Shown here piece after piece: positions 7,949 to 16,947 of a stretch of DNA of 64,000 nucleotides (position 1 is the first letter of the stretch; each line of letters begins with the position of its first letter). The notes beneath the pieces are model-generated. The model made no database searches and was not told the origin of the DNA. It was given only the letters and a program-made list of their open reading frames with translations. The stretch comes from Lachnoclostridium sp. (GTDB taxonomy: Bacteria; Bacillota; Clostridia; Lachnospirales; Lachnospiraceae). Where the stretch lies: the NCBI GenBank assembly GCA_023664665.1, contig JAMPEY010000013.1, positions 1-64,000 of the forward strand, in the 5' to 3' direction. A program made the translations under genes and the position numbers.

Positions 7949-8695
7949 CTATGTTAAAAACCCCTCCATAATCTGTAAATCTTCCCGGGTAGTCACCTTG
8001 ATATTCCGGTAGTCACCCTGCACAAGGCGGATTCTGGCATGGCTGTAATAGGCTGCCACGCTGGCGTCGTCCGTAATCCAGGAAAGCTTGTCCAAACCGT
8101 CCGGCTTGTCCAAATCCCGCGCCATCTGCGAAAAAGCATCATAGAGCACATCCGCCGTAAACGCCTGCGGAGTCTGCACATTCCAGACATATCTTCTGTC
8201 GGGAGTCTGTGCCTCAAACCCCTCCTCATCGGCAACGGTAACTGTGTCCTTAGACGGCACCGCCGCCACACAGGCGTGATACTGCAAGGCTCCCAGAAAA
8301 CATCTCTGTAGAATATCTTCCGTCAGAAAAGGTCTTGCTCCGTCGTGAATCATAATCACATCTAAAGAAGCTTTCCCTTTAAGCTCCGAAAGCTTCTCCA
8401 AGCCCCTCCACACGGATTCAAAGCGCTCTCTTCCGCCCTCCGCAACCGCCTTTACCTTGGAAAATCCCCCCGGCTCCAAAATATTTTGTTTCATATAAGA
8501 AATATCTCCGGCAGCCGCAACCAAAATGCAGTCGTCCACCACCGCCGACCGTTCCAAGGCAGTTAAGGAGTGCCAGATAAGCGGTTCCCCCGCAACTTCA
8601 AGGAATTGTTTGGGCTTATCCGCCCCCATCCTCTTCCCGCTGCCCCCTGCCAGAAGGATAACCGTACAGTGGGGCTTTTCTTGATTTCTCTCCAT
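7949..8695 (-). CDS. ispD: 2-C-methyl-D-erythritol 4-phosphate cytidylyltransferase
   Basis: The 248-residue protein makes CDP-methylerythritol from MEP and CTP, the third step of the MEP isoprenoid pathway. Visible motifs are GGSGKRMGADKPKQF (nucleotide-binding loop), IHDGARPF, and the C-terminal ITDDAS segment. The ATG at 8695 has GGAG six bases upstream; an in-frame ATG at 8707 sits too close to its own AGAGG. The related ribitol-phosphate cytidylyltransferases (TarI) are an alternative, but no teichoic-acid genes are nearby. It lies between tsaD and the trigger-factor-like lipoprotein gene. Confidence 0.87.
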   Translation of the reverse strand: MERNQEKPHCTVILLAGGSGKRMGADKPKQFLEVAGEPLIWHSLTALERSAVVDDCILVAAAGDISYMKQNILEPGGFSKVKAVAEGGRERFESVWRGLEKLSELKGKASLDVIMIHDGARPFLTEDILQRCFLGALQYHACVAAVPSKDTVTVADEEGFEAQTPDRRYVWNVQTPQAFTADVLYDAFSQMARDLDKPDGLDKLSWITDDASVAAYYSHARIRLVQGDYRNIKVTTREDLQIMEGFLT

Positions 8696-8755
8696 GTTAA
8701 TCTCCATGCCTCTTTGCAGCTCAATAGGTAGGAAAAACGCTGCTTTTGCGGCGGC

Positions 8756-9778
8756 TCAAACCGTAGTGTGCAGTTTCAGGCCCGGCACGGCATTTAAATC
8801 GTAGCCGCTCCTTACGCCTTTTCGGTATTCATAATAGCCCGCCGAGGCAATCATCGCCCCGTTGTCCGTACAAAACACCGGGGAAGGACGGTAAAAGGAA
8901 ATTCCGTTTTTCTCACATTGCCGCGCAAATTCCTCCCGCAAAAAGGAGTTCGCCGCCACACCGCCTGCAATGGCAAATTTATCATATCCATAGGCTTTTA
9001 CGGCTCTCAGGGAATGTTCTACCAACACATCCGTCACGGCTTTCTGAAAAGACGCCGCCACATCTGCCTCATTTATACTCTCCCCTTTCATCCTGCAGGC
9101 GTTTAAATAGTTCAGTACGGCGGATTTCAGCCCGCTGAAGCTAAAGTCGTACTCGCTTCCCTCCACCTTTGCCCTGGGAAAAGAAATGGCGTCGGGGTTC
9201 CCCTCTCTGGCAAGCCTGTCGATTTTGGGTCCACCGGGGTAACCCAGCCCTATGGCTCTTGCCACCTTGTCAAAGGCTTCCCCCGCGGCATCGTCCCTTG
9301 TCTGTCCCAGCAATTCGTATACGCCGTAATCCTTTACCACCACAAGGTGGGAATGCCCTCCGCTTGCCACCAGACAGACAAACGGGGGCTCAAGCCCCTT
9401 ATTTTCAATAAAATTGGCACTGATATGCCCCTCTATATGATGTACCCCCACGAGAGGAATCCCCGTTGCAAAGCTGACAGCCTTTGCTGCGGAAACCCCC
9501 ACCAGCAGCGGTCCCACAAGCCCCGGTCCGTAAGTAACGGCAATGGCGTCCAACTCCTTTAAACCCGTCCCGGCCTGAGCAAGCGCCGCTTCGATTACCT
9601 GATTGATCTGTTCGATATGTTTTCTGGAAGCAATCTCCGGCACCACGCCGCCGTACTGCGCATGAAGGTCAATCTGTGAGGAGATTATGTTGGACAATAC
9701 TTCCCTGCCGTTTTTGACTACGGCAGCCGCCGTCTCGTCGCAGGAGCTTTCGATTCCCAATAGTAATATATCCTTCAA
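8756..9778 (-). CDS. tsaD: tRNA N6-adenosine threonylcarbamoyltransferase TsaD
   Basis: TsaD transfers the threonylcarbamoyl group to A37 of ANN-decoding tRNAs, working with TsaB and TsaE, both encoded in the same run. The ASKHA-fold motifs are [10 protein letters not shown] at the start, HHIEGH (metal-binding His pair), VASGGHSHL and [10 protein letters not shown] choose a TTG start at 9778: GGGAG lies 8 bases upstream and the gene then begins just before the conserved LGIESSCDE and no longer overlaps the preceding gene. An ATG at 9823 would add 15 atypical residues. The product has 340 residues, the normal length. Confidence 0.95.
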   Translation of the reverse strand: MKDILLLGIESSCDETAAAVVKNGREVLSNIISSQIDLHAQYGGVVPEIASRKHIEQINQVIEAALAQAGTGLKELDAIAVTYGPGLVGPLLVGVSAAKAVSFATGIPLVGVHHIEGHISANFIENKGLEPPFVCLVASGGHSHLVVVKDYGVYELLGQTRDDAAGEAFDKVARAIGLGYPGGPKIDRLAREGNPDAISFPRAKVEGSEYDFSFSGLKSAVLNYLNACRMKGESINEADVAASFQKAVTDVLVEHSLRAVKAYGYDKFAIAGGVAANSFLREEFARQCEKNGISFYRPSPVFCTDNGAMIASAGYYEYRKGVRSGYDLNAVPGLKLHTTV

Positions 9779-9803
9779 ATCACTTTTCTCCCATCTGACT
9801 GTT

Positions 9804-10370
9804 TCACAAATTTTCCGCCGCATCCCAGCCGTAAATCTTCCACTGGCGGTTTTTGTCGCGGCGCAGCAGATACACGGTATTCAGGGTTCTGCCCTGTCCC
9901 TCCGTAACCAGAGTGTAGCTGCATTGGATTCGGGCAAACTCATAGCCGTCCTCCTTAAAAGTCTCCACATTGCTGGCGGAAGGAACGGAAGAGCTGGTAA
10001 TACTGCGCTTTTTATCCCTGTAATCCTTAACCTCCGCCAAAAGTCTGATCCGGTATTCCTCCTCCGGATTCGCTTCCAAAAGCTCTTCGTCATAAAGCTC
10101 CCTTGCCTTGCTGCCCAGAGCCAGAATTTCATCATCGGTGCATTCCCCGCGGTACAAGCATAGCATAATCTGATTGTAAAATTTCATAACCTCCCTGACC
10201 GTTCCGGGATATTGCTTTGTCAAATCCGTGGCAAGAACCTCTTGCACCATATTCTTCACATTAGCTGCCTTCTGCGAGACCCGGCGGTTGGACAGATACG
10301 CGTAATAGGCCAGCATACCCAATACCAAACATATAATAACAATCGTTATTCTTGTAGCTTTATTTTTCAT
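9804..10370 (-). CDS. membrane-anchored protein of unknown function
   Basis: The product has 188 residues with one N-terminal membrane segment at about residues 6-24, then an extracytoplasmic alpha/beta region ending with [16 protein letters not shown], reminiscent of small NTF2/Tim44-like or lipoprotein beta domains. I do not recognise a characterised family. The ATG at 10370 is preceded by GGAGGTTGGC and is preferred over an ATG 8 codons upstream. It sits between rnz and tsaD with gaps of about 25-30 bases, so it is probably co-transcribed. Confidence 0.7.
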   Translation of the reverse strand: MKNKATRITIVIICLVLGMLAYYAYLSNRRVSQKAANVKNMVQEVLATDLTKQYPGTVREVMKFYNQIMLCLYRGECTDDEILALGSKARELYDEELLEANPEEEYRIRLLAEVKDYRDKKRSITSSSVPSASNVETFKEDGYEFARIQCSYTLVTEGQGRTLNTVYLLRRDKNRQWKIYGWDAAENL

Positions 10371-10400
10371 GCCAACCTCCGTTTCTCTTTTCACAAAAGT

Positions 10401-11309
10401 TCAGTCTTCAAAATTTAATTCTACGGTTCTGCCGTCCTTAGCCGCCACTGCCCCCGGGAAAATCTTTCTGACCTCCCCCATATATTCCTCCGGATAATTC
10501 AGGGAAGGGCTGTAGTGGGTCAGCCATAGATTGGGCGCGTTTACCTGTTTTGCAATCTGCGCCGCCTCGTACATGGTCATGTGCTTGCGCTCTTTTGCTT
10601 TGTCCAGTTTGTCCGGCTCTCCGTACATGCCCTCCAATATCAAAAGGTCTGCGCCCTCTGCATTGGCGCGGATGCTGTCCGTGGGTCTTGAGTCGGTGCA
10701 GTAGGTCACTTTCAATCCTTTGCGGGCTTCTCCCAAAACCATATCGGGGGTGAAGACTCTGCTGTCTTGGGAAATGGTCTCCCCCTTTTGGAGCCTGCTC
10801 CAGAGCTTTAGGGGAATTTCCTCCGCCAGCGCCCTGTCTTTGTCGAATCTGCCGCCCCGCTCCACCACAAGACTATATCCATAGCATATCACATTATGGT
10901 TCACTTTGAAAGCCTTGATAGAAAAACCTTCAAAAGAAAATGTTTCTTCCGCCCCGTCAATCTCCCTGCACTGAATGGGAAAAGGCAGCTCCGGCGCAAT
11001 GATTCTCAGGGAGTTTACCACTTTTGTAAGTCCCTTGGGACCGATGAGCAGCAGAGGTTCTTTACGCTCCGCATTGCCCATGGTCAGAAGCATTCCCGGC
11101 AGTCCGCTGATATGATCCGCGTGAAAATGGGTAAAACAGATAATGTCGATGGGATTGGGGCTCCAGCCTTTTTCTTTCATCGCTATCTGGGTTCCCTCCC
11201 CGCAGTCAATCAGAATGCTTTTTCCGTTATAGCGCATCATCAGGGATGTGAGCCATCTATAGGGCAGCGGCATCATTCCTCCCGTTCCAAGCAAACAAAC
11301 ATCCAACAT
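10401..11309 (-). CDS. rnz: ribonuclease Z
   Basis: The product is a 302-residue metallo-beta-lactamase-fold endonuclease that trims tRNA 3' ends. The zinc motif FTHFHADHISGLPG is clear, with further metal ligands in VNHN and the TDSRPTD region and a late LTHYSPS His. The length matches the short bacterial RNase Z. The ATG at 11309 follows GGAGATTTTT; the upstream ATG at 11321 lies at the edge of this ribosome site. It is relevant here because the visible tRNAs do not encode CCA and need 3' maturation of this kind. Confidence 0.93.
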   Translation of the reverse strand: MLDVCLLGTGGMMPLPYRWLTSLMMRYNGKSILIDCGEGTQIAMKEKGWSPNPIDIICFTHFHADHISGLPGMLLTMGNAERKEPLLLIGPKGLTKVVNSLRIIAPELPFPIQCREIDGAEETFSFEGFSIKAFKVNHNVICYGYSLVVERGGRFDKDRALAEEIPLKLWSRLQKGETISQDSRVFTPDMVLGEARKGLKVTYCTDSRPTDSIRANAEGADLLILEGMYGEPDKLDKAKERKHMTMYEAAQIAKQVNAPNLWLTHYSPSLNYPEEYMGEVRKIFPGAVAAKDGRTVELNFED

Positions 11310-11326
11310 AAAAATCTCCATTCCGG

Positions 11327-11575
11327 CTACAAAAGCTCGTTTTCCTCCTCTTCTTCCACGGGGATACGAAAGCCTGCAGCCATCTTATCGTAGCAGTCCT
11401 CGCACAGGTCAAACCGATGCCTTGTGCCGTCTTTGCGGCTGAAATATCCGAAACGGTAATCCGCAGTGAAGCATCCCTCTTTCAGATATCCGTTTTCTAA
11501 TTTTAATTCTTTTTGACAACAATTGCAAATAACCTGAATTAATTGTCCTTCTGTTCCGTTTTTGTATTTACGCAT
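11327..11575 (-). CDS. small putative zinc-binding protein
   Basis: The 82-residue protein carries two cysteine pairs (CNCC near residue 17 and CEDC near residue 58) that could bind one zinc ion, an intervening aromatic-rich segment (DYRFGYFSRKDG), and an acidic C-terminus. The start at 11575 follows AAAGGAAAGATAAA; an ATG at 11593 is possible. It lies between rimI and rnz, 17 bases before rnz. The function is unknown. Confidence 0.65.
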   Translation of the reverse strand: MRKYKNGTEGQLIQVICNCCQKELKLENGYLKEGCFTADYRFGYFSRKDGTRHRFDLCEDCYDKMAAGFRIPVEEEEENELL

Positions 11576-11677
11576 TTTATCTTTCCTTTCCATAAGATGG
11601 ATTCGGCGATTTGCCTACCTCAAGTATAACGGATGGAACCAAAAATGCGTGTGGTAATTGTTGGAGCATGCGGTATT

Positions 11678-12121
11678 TCAGCGTTTCCACATGATAAGGG
11701 CATCTTCCGTGGGTTTCTCATAAAAACGGGGGCGTATGCCCTCGGACATAAAACCCGCTTTTTCATAAACATGGATAGCCGCCTGATTGCTGACCCTCAC
11801 CTCAAGGGTATATGCCTTGATTCCGCGCTCTCTTCCTATTTCAAAGAGCGCTTCCAGCAGTTTCCCGGCAATGCCCCGTCCTCTGTATTCCTCCGCCACC
11901 ACTACATTGTCAATGCTTCCCTCATGGCAGATATCCGTCATTCCCGCGCTGCCCACCACTTTTTTGTCCGCCTCCGCCACCAGATACAGGCAGTAATCCC
12001 TCTTAAGCAAATCCGCAAAATCCTGAGGGGACCACGGCATACTGAAAGACGCCTCCTCGATTTTGCTCAAGGGTCCGATATCGGACTCCTCCAGCGGGCG
12101 TATGATGAGATTGTTAAGCAT
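11678..12121 (-). CDS. rimI: ribosomal-protein-alanine N-acetyltransferase
   Basis: The 147-residue GNAT acetyltransferase modifies the N-terminal alanine of ribosomal protein S18. The acetyl-CoA loop EEYRGRGIAGKLL, the RVSNQAAIHVYEKAGF segment and the ending FYEKPTEDALIMWK are typical RimI features. It overlaps the end of tsaB by 8 bases, the classic tsaE-tsaB-rimI order. Confidence 0.93.
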   Translation of the reverse strand: MLNNLIIRPLEESDIGPLSKIEEASFSMPWSPQDFADLLKRDYCLYLVAEADKKVVGSAGMTDICHEGSIDNVVVAEEYRGRGIAGKLLEALFEIGRERGIKAYTLEVRVSNQAAIHVYEKAGFMSEGIRPRFYEKPTEDALIMWKR

Positions 12122-12821
12122 TTTCCTTCTCTCTTTCCGCCTGACTCTTGCGCAGATATTCGGGCTTGTGTTCCGCCGCCGTCACAATTTTTCCTTCTTT
12201 ATAATATATGGCTCCCAGGGACGCCACGGCGGCGGCGCGCTGACGGCTGTGGCTGGCGGGGGCAAAGGTAAAGGGAACTTTGGTCTGCGCTTCTATTACT
12301 TCCCGATACACGGGTACGCCGTCCCCCAGAAAAATCACTTCCCTGTTTTGCGCGTTTATCTGTTCCAAAATATCGTGAATGTCCACGGCGCATTGCTCTT
12401 TTAGGACTTGCAGCCCAAAATCCTGCCCCTGTCCCACAAACTCGTAAAGTCCCGTGTACACTTGATTTCTTCTGGCGTCCATTAGGGGGCAGACCATGCT
12501 CCCGGTCCCCCAAAGGTTGTAGGCAAGCCCTTCCAGAGTAGGCACCTCAACCAAAGGCTTCCCTAACGCCAGCCCCAAACCCTTGGCGGTGGCTGCTCCG
12601 ATACGCAGTCCCGTAAAAGAACCCGGTCCCGCCGCTATGGCAATGGCGTCCACGCTGTCCAAATCCAATTCTATCATATCCCGCAGCTGCGCCAACATGG
12701 GCAAAAGCGTCTGGGAGTGTGTCTTTTTATAGTTGACGGTGTACTCTGCCAGCAGCACGCCATCTTCCACAATGGCTGCGCCCGCCACAAGCCCCGAACT
12801 GTCCAAACCTATGATTTTCAT
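12114..12821 (-). CDS. tsaB: tRNA threonylcarbamoyladenosine biosynthesis protein TsaB
   Basis: The 235-residue ASKHA-fold protein forms the scaffold of the TsaBDE complex and is itself catalytically inactive. Motifs are MKIIGLDSSG at the start, KKTHSQTLLP, AAGPGSFTGLRIG, and the PLMDARRNQVY segment. The ATG at 12821 follows GGAGGATGGC; an ATG 4 codons upstream overlaps that site. It lies between tsaE and rimI. Confidence 0.94.
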   Translation of the reverse strand: MKIIGLDSSGLVAGAAIVEDGVLLAEYTVNYKKTHSQTLLPMLAQLRDMIELDLDSVDAIAIAAGPGSFTGLRIGAATAKGLGLALGKPLVEVPTLEGLAYNLWGTGSMVCPLMDARRNQVYTGLYEFVGQGQDFGLQVLKEQCAVDIHDILEQINAQNREVIFLGDGVPVYREVIEAQTKVPFTFAPASHSRQRAAAVASLGAIYYKEGKIVTAAEHKPEYLRKSQAEREKENA

Positions 12822-12863
12822 GCCATCCTCCATGATTCCGCGCCGCCTTTTTGCTCCGACGGC

Positions 12864-13373
12864 TCAAATCTGCCGTATCGTAATGCGGCGATAGTCAAAG
12901 CCTTTTTCAGGTTCCTTTTCCATCGTAATCCGGTAATAATGCTCCGGCAAAAGCTCCCTGATCAAATTCCCCCACTCAATCAGGCACAGCCCTTCCCCGT
13001 AAAAGCAATCCTCGTAACCGATTTCCTCCATTTCCTCCAAATCTCCGATGCGGTACACATCAAAGTGATAAAAAGGCATGCGCCCTTCCTCATATATCTG
13101 CAAAATGGTAAATGTGGGGCTGGTCACAGGCTCCGTGACGCCTAGTCCCTTTGCCACGCCCTGCGTAAATACGGTTTTACCCACACCCAAGTCACCTTCC
13201 AGAAGCCAGATATCTCCCGGACTGCATGTCCTGCCGATTTGCTCCCCCAGGGCAAATGTCTCCTGCGGGCCGGCGCTTTCCAAGATGACGGGCAGCTCCG
13301 GGACTGTCTGTAGTTGTGGTCCCCGGTTCGGTTCCTCTTTTTTAATTACATCTGTTATTTTAATAGTTTTCAA
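12864..13373 (-). CDS. tsaE: tRNA threonylcarbamoyladenosine biosynthesis ATPase TsaE
   Basis: The P-loop ATPase drives turnover of the t6A synthase. Walker A GDLGVGKTVFTQG lies near residues 60-72, with the HFDVYRI and CLIEWGN motifs of the family. The only upstream initiation codon in frame is TTG at 13373, since a TAA closes the frame four codons earlier. It gives 169 residues with about 30 residues beyond the usual N-terminus, and its ribosome site is poor. A second TTG at 13283 would give a standard-length protein, so the start is uncertain. Confidence 0.92.
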   Translation of the reverse strand: MKTIKITDVIKKEEPNRGPQLQTVPELPVILESAGPQETFALGEQIGRTCSPGDIWLLEGDLGVGKTVFTQGVAKGLGVTEPVTSPTFTILQIYEEGRMPFYHFDVYRIGDLEEMEEIGYEDCFYGEGLCLIEWGNLIRELLPEHYYRITMEKEPEKGFDYRRITIRQI

Positions 13374-13405
13374 CTTCGCTTATGCCTGTTTCCTCTCTGC
13401 CGTTT

Positions 13406-13882
13406 TCACCAGCGGATTTTCACTTTTGCCGGGGGCATATGGGTGGAAATGCACTCTATCACGCCGGCGGTCTTCTCTCCCATCTGCTTTCTGGGAAAGA
13501 TAGTGGCATTTGCCTTGGAGGTATACACAATAATGCTGCGGGAGGTGGAGACAGCCTTTACCATATCCTCCCATCTCTGGGTATCCTTTGCCTCACCCTG
13601 AGAAACGGAGATTCCCTCATCGTCCAACACATAATGCAAAGGCTCTTTAAAAGCCGGATTGGCGAGAGCCTGCTGCTTGCATTTGATAAACAGGGTCCAA
13701 GGAAGATACAAAAGCAGGGCGGCGCCTCCAATCAGGTAAATCCACTGCCTGCTGCCGATTCCCACCACTGCCATCAGCGCTCCCAGAATACTTCCCATCA
13801 GCCCGGCCGCGCTGTGATAGGCATGCCGCAGATTGTAATCATATAAATCCGCCGCCTCAATCTTGATATCCAGTTCCACCAT
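13406..13882 (-). CDS. YcxB-like membrane protein
   Basis: The product has 158 residues. Two adjacent membrane segments (about residues 25-62) are followed by a soluble domain containing YVLDDEGISVSQG and WEDMVKAVSTSRSIIVYTS, the pattern of the YcxB-like C-terminal domain. It opens the long run that continues with tsaE (32-base gap). The function of the family is unknown. Confidence 0.75.
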   Translation of the reverse strand: MVELDIKIEAADLYDYNLRHAYHSAAGLMGSILGALMAVVGIGSRQWIYLIGGAALLLYLPWTLFIKCKQQALANPAFKEPLHYVLDDEGISVSQGEAKDTQRWEDMVKAVSTSRSIIVYTSKANATIFPRKQMGEKTAGVIECISTHMPPAKVKIRW

Positions 13883-13929
13883 AAGCTCACTTCCCTTGTT
13901 TTGTCTAATTATTAAATCATGATTTATTT

Positions 13930-13957
13930 AAAAGCACCCACAAGCGTAGGTGCTTTT
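13930..13957 (-). terminator. terminator hairpin upstream of the housekeeping run
   Basis: Perfect 9-bp stem aaaagcacc/ggtgctttt around a 10-base loop. It probably ends transcription of the exporter operon. Both arms end in A/T runs, so it could work in either direction. Confidence 0.65.
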
Positions 13958-14064
13958 CTGCTGTTACTTATTTTAATATACTTTACCCTAAATTGCAAGC
14001 CATTCTTCGGGCTTCCCACGCTGCCTTTCATGATTTTGCTCTGCGGAGGCTCAAATCTGAATGA

Positions 14065-14167
14065 AAAACGCTGGTTTTGCGTTTTTCGGGCGTGAAGCTC
14101 TTGTCACAACCCGGAAATTTGCGCGCAAGCACAAATTTCGGAGTGAAAAATCTTTGATTTTTCACTC
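14065..14167 (-). repeat. three consecutive hairpins after the exporter operon
   Basis: Three stem-loops lie head to tail: 14065-14089 (9 bp), 14111-14141 (7 bp plus 3 bp) and 14141-14167 (12 bp with a TTT loop). The last one shares its first base with the permease TAG stop. The remaining spacer has no coding signal. Confidence 0.6.
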
Positions 14168-15381
14168 TATTCATGCCGCAGCGCCTCAATGGGACTGAGC
14201 TTCGCAGCTTTCTTTGCCGGATAGATGCCAAAGAAAATTCCCACCGCGGAGGAAAAAAGGCTTGCCCCCAGCACCGTTCCCACGCTGACCTTGGCAGTGA
14301 AGCCAATCAGACTACAGACGCCGTATGCCCCCGCCCAGCCGATGAGAATGCCTATGATGCCGCCCAGCAGTGTGATAATGGCAGATTCCGCCAAAAACTG
14401 CATCAATATGGAGCCTGTGCGCGCTCCCAGCGATTTGCGGATACCGATTTCTCTTGTTCTCTCCGTCACGGAAACCAACATGATATTCATAACGCCGATG
14501 CCGCCCACCAAAAGGGAAATCGCCGCCACGAACACCACAAAAATCGTGATATAACTTAAAATTTCATTCATCTGGCTCAAAACATCATTAAAGTTTTGAA
14601 GCCCTATGGCATTTTTTCCCCTCACATCATGCCTGTTTTCCATCAGACGCACCACATCCGCCGCCACCTGTGAGGCATACTCCGCGCCGTCGCTGACAAT
14701 CAGCAGATCCGTCATGCTTACATAAAAGCCATAGGTGGAGGACACTACGGACAACGGCGCCTCCATGGTCACGGTATCTCCGTTCATCATCCCCGAGAGA
14801 GTGGAGGCATTATCCTTTCTGATGCCTATGATGGTAAATTCCTGCGTCACGCCGTACAAATCAAAATCAAAAGTCATCCCCAGCACATTGGTATTGCCAA
14901 AAAGGGTTCTTGCGCTGCTCTCGGTGATAATACACACCTTATTAGCGGAATAATAATCATTTTCGTTAAAATATCTGCCCTTCACCAAGGGGTCGTTGCT
15001 GGTATATTCCAGGCCCGGCATGCCGAATGTGGCGGAGGTATAAAAAACACCCTTTTTGCCTATTGCGTTTCCGCCGAACCCCCACTGGGGCGTTACCGCT
15101 TTCACATGGGGCACTTTCTCCATGATCGCTTCCATATCTTCATCCGTAAATTCCAGCTCAATGCCATCGTCATTGTTTCCGTTGGCATAAATATAAATCT
15201 GCCCTCCCGCCATGCTGTTAAGCTCACTGTTAATGCCGGACTTTACCCCGTTTCCGATGGAAATAATCATAATCACGGAAGAAATACCGATAATAATGCC
15301 CAGCATGGTGAGAAAAGAGCGTCCCTTATTGCTCTTAATGTTCATCAGAGCTATTTTTACATATTCCCATATCTGTGTCAT
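14167..15381 (-). CDS. MacB/FtsX-type ABC exporter permease
   Basis: The 404-residue protein has one N-terminal membrane segment (about 20-42), a large extracellular MacB-periplasmic-core-like domain, then three C-terminal segments of an FtsX domain, including TREIGIRKSLGARTGSI. Together with the ATPase and adaptor encoded upstream it would form a mechanotransmission exporter. In monoderm bacteria such systems usually export peptides or give resistance to antimicrobials. GGAGG precedes the ATG. Confidence 0.9.
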   Translation of the reverse strand: MTQIWEYVKIALMNIKSNKGRSFLTMLGIIIGISSVIMIISIGNGVKSGINSELNSMAGGQIYIYANGNNDDGIELEFTDEDMEAIMEKVPHVKAVTPQWGFGGNAIGKKGVFYTSATFGMPGLEYTSNDPLVKGRYFNENDYYSANKVCIITESSARTLFGNTNVLGMTFDFDLYGVTQEFTIIGIRKDNASTLSGMMNGDTVTMEAPLSVVSSTYGFYVSMTDLLIVSDGAEYASQVAADVVRLMENRHDVRGKNAIGLQNFNDVLSQMNEILSYITIFVVFVAAISLLVGGIGVMNIMLVSVTERTREIGIRKSLGARTGSILMQFLAESAIITLLGGIIGILIGWAGAYGVCSLIGFTAKVSVGTVLGASLFSSAVGIFFGIYPAKKAAKLSPIEALRHE

Positions 15382-15413
15382 AACACTCCTCCATGCCGCC
15401 TCAAACGCTTCTT

Positions 15414-16943
15414 TTAGGACTGCGGCAGAACCGTCACCTGCATTCCTTCCTCCAAGGCAGTATAAGATGTAAGGATGATCTCATCCGCTTCCTTGATTCC
15501 CTCCAGCACTTCCGTATAAGTGTCCGTGGAAATGCCGCAGACAATATCCCGCCTCACAACCTTACCGTCTTCCACTATGTACAGGAAATCTCCGTTTTTG
15601 TCGGCATTAATGGCTTCAACGGGGATTAACAGGGCATTTTCCGCCTTGCCGGTGTAAATGGTCAGCTTTGCGTCCAATCCTAAGATAATGGCGTCATCGG
15701 GACTTAACAAATGAACTTCCACTCCTACCATAGGGGTGGTAGAATTGCCCGCCGCGGACGCCATGCGGTTGATTTTGCTGACTTCGCCCTCATATACCTT
15801 CCCCGAAATCGTCACATCCGCTTTCTGTCCCGTTTTTAATTTTTCCACATCATATTTGGAGGCATTGAAGGACACTTTCACTTCTTTGCTGCTCTCCAGC
15901 TTTAAAAGCTGCATTCCGTCGGTAACGGCGCTGCCCGCAACAGCGGTACACTCCGTGACGATTCCGTCAAAATCCGCGCGGATTCCGACCGAAGCCGCCT
16001 CATACGCCTCCTTGGCGTCCTCATAGCTGATTTCCGCCAGCTCCTTGTCTGCGGCGGACTGCTTTTTATCATAGGCGTCCATGGTCTTTGACTCTCCCGT
16101 CGCTTTCTGGCTCTCCATTTTCGCCTTTTCTTCCTCGCACCTTGTAAGATTCTCCTGCTCGTCCTCAATCGCCGCTTTCAGCTCCGCCACATAGTCCGAA
16201 TTGGAATAAACGCTTTGCAGATAGGAATTCTGGGAAAGTTCATCGTTTATCTCCTCTATTCTTTTGTTCAACTCCGCTAATTCCTGCTGCTGTTCCGGAG
16301 TCAAAGTAATTTCCGCCTCGCTGTCGTTCCCCGAACTTACGCTTTCGGAATCCGGCTGGAGCTGTTTTTTTCTTTCCGTCTTCTCAGAGAGTTCCTTATC
16401 CAAGTCGCGTCTCTGCTCCGCCAGAGCGTTGCCGGTGCCCCGCAGGCTGTCGTCCAAGGTTCTCTGCAATTCCTTTATATGCGCCTTATAATCCGCAATC
16501 CGGCTTTCCAATACCTTCAGGCTTGCGTCCGCCTCGGCGTACTTTCCCGCGCCCTCGGCGCTGTCCGCTGCCGCCCCCTGATAAGCCGCGCTGCTCTTAT
16601 CATGCTGAAGCGTCGCCTGCTGCAAGTTTTTCTCCATATCACCCATATCGAAACTGATTAACAAGTCCCCCTCCGACACGGCGTCCCCGGCAGCCACCTC
16701 AACCCGGTCCACCCTGCCGTTTACCGGGGAAAAGAGAATCTTGACCTCCTCTCCCGCCACGGTGCCGCTGGTGGAAATACTCTCCTGTAAGTCCCCCCTC
16801 TCCGCTTTGGCGGTGGTGACGACTGCCCCCCCGCTTTGGGAAAAGGCACAGCTCACCACCCGTATGATAATCAGTACCGCAATCACAACCGCAATAATAA
16901 CGCGTGTTTTTTTCTTCTTTTTCTTTACTTTCTCTTCTGCCAT
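15414..16943 (-). CDS. MacA/HlyD-like adaptor of an ABC exporter
   Basis: The 509-residue adaptor has a lysine-rich cytoplasmic tail, one membrane segment (about residues 15-35), a beta/lipoyl half (SISTSGTVAGEEV), a long coiled-coil hairpin (about residues 120-310, charged and Glu/Lys-rich), the second lipoyl half (GIRADFDGIVTE) and a beta-barrel/membrane-proximal domain. The ATG at 16943 follows AGGAGGGATAGCGTC and avoids overlapping the ATPase gene. The hairpin is long for a cell with no TolC to reach, so it may span the wall. Confidence 0.88.
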   Translation of the reverse strand: MAEEKVKKKKKKTRVIIAVVIAVLIIIRVVSCAFSQSGGAVVTTAKAERGDLQESISTSGTVAGEEVKILFSPVNGRVDRVEVAAGDAVSEGDLLISFDMGDMEKNLQQATLQHDKSSAAYQGAAADSAEGAGKYAEADASLKVLESRIADYKAHIKELQRTLDDSLRGTGNALAEQRRDLDKELSEKTERKKQLQPDSESVSSGNDSEAEITLTPEQQQELAELNKRIEEINDELSQNSYLQSVYSNSDYVAELKAAIEDEQENLTRCEEEKAKMESQKATGESKTMDAYDKKQSAADKELAEISYEDAKEAYEAASVGIRADFDGIVTECTAVAGSAVTDGMQLLKLESSKEVKVSFNASKYDVEKLKTGQKADVTISGKVYEGEVSKINRMASAAGNSTTPMVGVEVHLLSPDDAIILGLDAKLTIYTGKAENALLIPVEAINADKNGDFLYIVEDGKVVRRDIVCGISTDTYTEVLEGIKEADEIILTSYTALEEGMQVTVLPQS

Positions 16944-16947
16944 GACG

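Noticed and set aside
14028-14306. 92-residue minus-strand frame after the exporter permease
   Set aside because: It crosses three hairpins and the permease end in another frame, and has no ribosome site; it is a shadow.
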